Positions 4,858 through 6,530 of a stretch of DNA of 6,530 bases are shown here, one piece after another. The stretch comes from JAPLHV01 sp964464245 (GTDB lineage: Bacteria > Caldisericota > JANLFM01). Position numbers and translations under genes: made by a program. The stretch spans positions 1-6,530 of the forward strand of contig CAYXFH010000102.1 of NCBI GenBank assembly GCA_964464245.1. Reading direction: 5' to 3'. Each line of letters opens with the position of its first letter. Positions within the stretch are counted from its first letter, which is position 1. Under the pieces are notes generated by a model. That model was not told the DNA's origin and made no database searches. It saw only the letters and a list, made by a program, of their open reading frames with translations.

Positions 4858-5826
4858 TCATCCTCCGATCTGCGCCATATGGCGGTGCTCTTGCGGCAAT
4901 TGTGGTTCCATGCAACGGGGCTTCTCGGCGGCCGCTTGGTAAAAGGCTTCTTCCAGCAATTTCTTAGAGGGCGAAGGCCGTAAGGACGGCTTGAGGTCGA
5001 TCTCGTGGTCACTGAAGAGACAAGGCAGGAGGCGCCCATCGGCGGTGAGGCGCAAGCGATTGCATAGGGGGCAGAGATGCTCGCTCATCGGCGCCAACAC
5101 GGCCAGCCGCCCGGGAGCTCCTGGGAGCCGCCAGTAACGGGTGGCCGGCCCCATTCCCAAGGGCGGCTCAGCCTCTTGGAGGGGTCCCTCGGCTCGCAGG
5201 CGTCGCTCGATCTCAACTGCCGGCAGGAAGAAAGACTGGCTGGACAGCGGGCCGATCGGCATATACTCGATAAAACGCACTTCCACAGGCTTGGCAGCCG
5301 TCAATGCAACAAAGGGCGCCAGCTCGTCGTTGATTCCTCGCAATACCACCACGTTCACTTTCAGGGGATGGTAACCCTCGGCCAGAGCTGCCTCTAAACC
5401 TGCCAGAGCCTGGGGCAGTGCATCACGGCGGACGAGGCGGGCGTAGGTGGCGCGGTCCAGACTAGGCAAACCGATGTTCAATCTCTGCAGGCCTGCTCGG
5501 CGGAGGGAGGCGGCTGCTTCCGCCAATAAAGTGCCATTGGTGGTTAAGGAGAGGTCGGTCAAGCCGGGGATATCATGCAGGCGCTCCACCAACTGCACCA
5601 CGCCGCGGCGGGCGAGAGGCTCCCCCCCTGTCAGGCGGACGCTGGTTAACCCCATTTGGACAGCCACGCGCAGGACAGCCTCGATCTCCTCAAAGCGCAA
5701 GATTTGCTCGTGAGGCAGAGAAGGCGTCCCCTCCTCGGGCATGCAGTAGAGACAGCGCAAGTTGCACCGGTCAGTGAGGGAGACCCGCAGATAGCGAAGC
5801 GCTCGCCTCGTGGAGTCGGTCAGCAT
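4858..5826 (-). CDS. moaA: GTP 3',8-cyclase MoaA (radical SAM)
   Basis: MoaA carries out the first step of molybdenum cofactor synthesis, radical SAM cyclisation of GTP. The protein has 322 residues, the normal length. The N-terminal cluster motif is CNLRCLYC (Cys21, Cys25, Cys28), preceded by YLRVSLTDR. The SAM motif GGEP is at 67-70 and TTNG at 95-98. The second cluster site is Cys252, Cys255 and Cys269 in CPLCNRLRLTADG and the following strand, with Arg257 and Arg259 expected to contact GTP. The protein ends in Gly-Gly (321-322), the C-terminal pair needed in the active site. An oddity is the stretch NIGLPSLD (117-124). Most MoaA proteins have N-(V/I)-S-(L/V)-D-(S/T)-L-D there, so the SAM-contacting Ser is Gly119 and the Asp is Pro121. 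All other key residues seem present. The ATG at 5826 overlaps the end of moeA by 7 bases. GAGG at 5834-5837 is a moderate ribosome binding site. Confidence 0.95.
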   Translation of the reverse strand: MLTDSTRRALRYLRVSLTDRCNLRCLYCMPEEGTPSLPHEQILRFEEIEAVLRVAVQMGLTSVRLTGGEPLARRGVVQLVERLHDIPGLTDLSLTTNGTLLAEAAASLRRAGLQRLNIGLPSLDRATYARLVRRDALPQALAGLEAALAEGYHPLKVNVVVLRGINDELAPFVALTAAKPVEVRFIEYMPIGPLSSQSFFLPAVEIERRLRAEGPLQEAEPPLGMGPATRYWRLPGAPGRLAVLAPMSEHLCPLCNRLRLTADGRLLPCLFSDHEIDLKPSLRPSPSKKLLEEAFYQAAAEKPRCMEPQLPQEHRHMAQIGG

Positions 5827-6530
5827 TCCTTCGCCTCGGGCAGCTCGGATAGCCCATGGTCCTCCGGCCAGTCGGTCATCTGGACCGTGACTCGGCTGCC
5901 CTTGGGGAAGCGCTCCGTCTCGGCGGGGAGCAGAGCTAAAGCTTGGGCGCGGGACAGCGAGGTGAGCAACCCGGAGCCCTGTGGGCCGGTTGGCGTCGCC
6001 CAGAGAGAGCCCTCGCGCTCATCGAGAGTGACCCGCAGGAAATTTAAGCGGCCATCTCTCCCCTTGGCATAGTCTTCAGCAAGGCGTCCCTCCCGTTCCG
6101 GCCGGAACAGCAAGCCGTGCCCCATCATGTAGCGAAGAGCAGGGCGAACGTACTCCTCCAAGCAAAGCATCGAAGATACCGGATTGCCAGGCAAGCCAAA
6201 GACCGGTTTCCCCCGGACCTTCCAGAAAGCCAGCGGTTTCCCCGGTTTTTGCGCCACACCCCAAAAGAGTCGTTTGGCCCCCAATTCCTCCAACACCTCT
6301 TTCACGAAATCGTAGTCGCCGACTGAGACGCCACCTGAAGAGATAACCAGGTCGGCTTTCTCTACGGACTCAGCCAGGGCGGAGCGAACCGCGTCGCGAC
6401 GGTCCGGCAGACGGAGGGTGGGCAGGGGGATGGCGCCGATCGCCTGAACTTGAGCGATCAGGGCTGGTCCGTTGGCGTCGCGAATCTGGCCGGGGCCTGG
6501 CCGCTGGCTCGCATCGACCAGCTCGTCGCC
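5820..6530 (-). CDS. moeA: Molybdopterin molybdenumtransferase MoeA (5' end outside window)
   Basis: MoeA inserts molybdate into adenylated molybdopterin, the step after the MogA reaction. The 236 C-terminal residues are visible and the frame is open to the right edge, so roughly the first 170-190 residues are missing. Residues counted from the edge begin GDELVD (1-6), the conserved TGDEL region. RPGPGQIRDAN follows at 10-20 and the hallmark SSGGVSVGDYDFV at 64-76. KPGKPLAF is at 95-102 and FGLPGNPVSSML at 111-122. A complete C-terminal domain IV runs from about 145 to 225. A GTG at 6305 falls inside the SVGDYDF region and is not the start. The gene is the first one visible in the leftward operon. 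Its stop codon lies within the moaA start region (7-base overlap), implying coupled translation. The promoter must lie outside the window. Confidence 0.95.
   Translation of the reverse strand, partial: GDELVDASQRPGPGQIRDANGPALIAQVQAIGAIPLPTLRLPDRRDAVRSALAESVEKADLVISSGGVSVGDYDFVKEVLEELGAKRLFWGVAQKPGKPLAFWKVRGKPVFGLPGNPVSSMLCLEEYVRPALRYMMGHGLLFRPEREGRLAEDYAKGRDGRLNFLRVTLDEREGSLWATPTGPQGSGLLTSLSRAQALALLPAETERFPKGSRVTVQMTDWPEDHGLSELPEAKEC

Noticed and set aside
4857..5039. Extended N-terminus of moaC from 5039
   Set aside because: It would overlap the moaA 3' end by about 180 bases with low-complexity Arg/Ser/Pro sequence. MoaC length and motif spacing fit the start at 4856.

Overview
The window is GC-rich bacterial DNA with two converging transcription units. 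No mobile element, CRISPR array, tRNA or rRNA gene is visible. The species cannot be fixed from the sequence. S-layer homology (SLH) domains, an S-layer-tethered binding protein without a lipobox, and a MOSC-MogA fusion fit an S-layer-bearing, possibly Firmicutes-like or other deep-branching, often thermophilic bacterium. That placement is inference.

Left part, plus strand. Positions 2-565 hold the C-terminal end of a protein carrying two copies of a module that begins PGW and ends PGxGYWLKA; it looks like an extracellular beta-rich protein. A gap of 268 bases follows. It contains a strong sigma-70-type promoter (TTTACA, 17 bases, TAGAAT) overlapped by an inverted repeat that looks like an operator. 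These serve the 615-residue gene at 834-2681, which encodes a signal peptide, three SLH domains and a complete MalE-like family 1 solute-binding protein. No ABC permease follows it, so within the window it is an orphan cell-surface binding protein.

Convergent intergenic region, 2682-2904. Three hairpins are packed into about 170 bases: a perfect 11-bp terminator-like stem, a GGGCGGGTTT palindrome with a T-run on its minus-strand side, and a perfect 19-bp inverted repeat. The last is made of three near-palindromic 13-mers at an exact 17-base period.

Right part, minus strand, read from the right edge leftwards. This is a compact molybdenum cofactor (Moco) operon: moeA (5' end outside the window), moaA, moaC, a MOSC-MogA fusion, and a four-helix membrane protein of unknown function. 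moeA and moaA overlap by 7 bases. The next three junctions all have the form TGA, one base, start codon, which suggests tight translational coupling. MoaA and MoaC make cyclic pyranopterin monophosphate from GTP. The MogA domain adenylates molybdopterin and MoeA inserts the metal. The MOSC domain may handle sulfur or carry finished cofactor. Molybdopterin synthase (moaD/moaE) is not in the window.

Most of the content is recognisable. The points most worth a second look are the SLH-binding-protein fusion with its operator-like promoter, the 17-base-period palindrome array, the MOSC-MogA fusion with its membrane-protein neighbour, and an unusual substitution in a normally conserved MoaA SAM-site motif.
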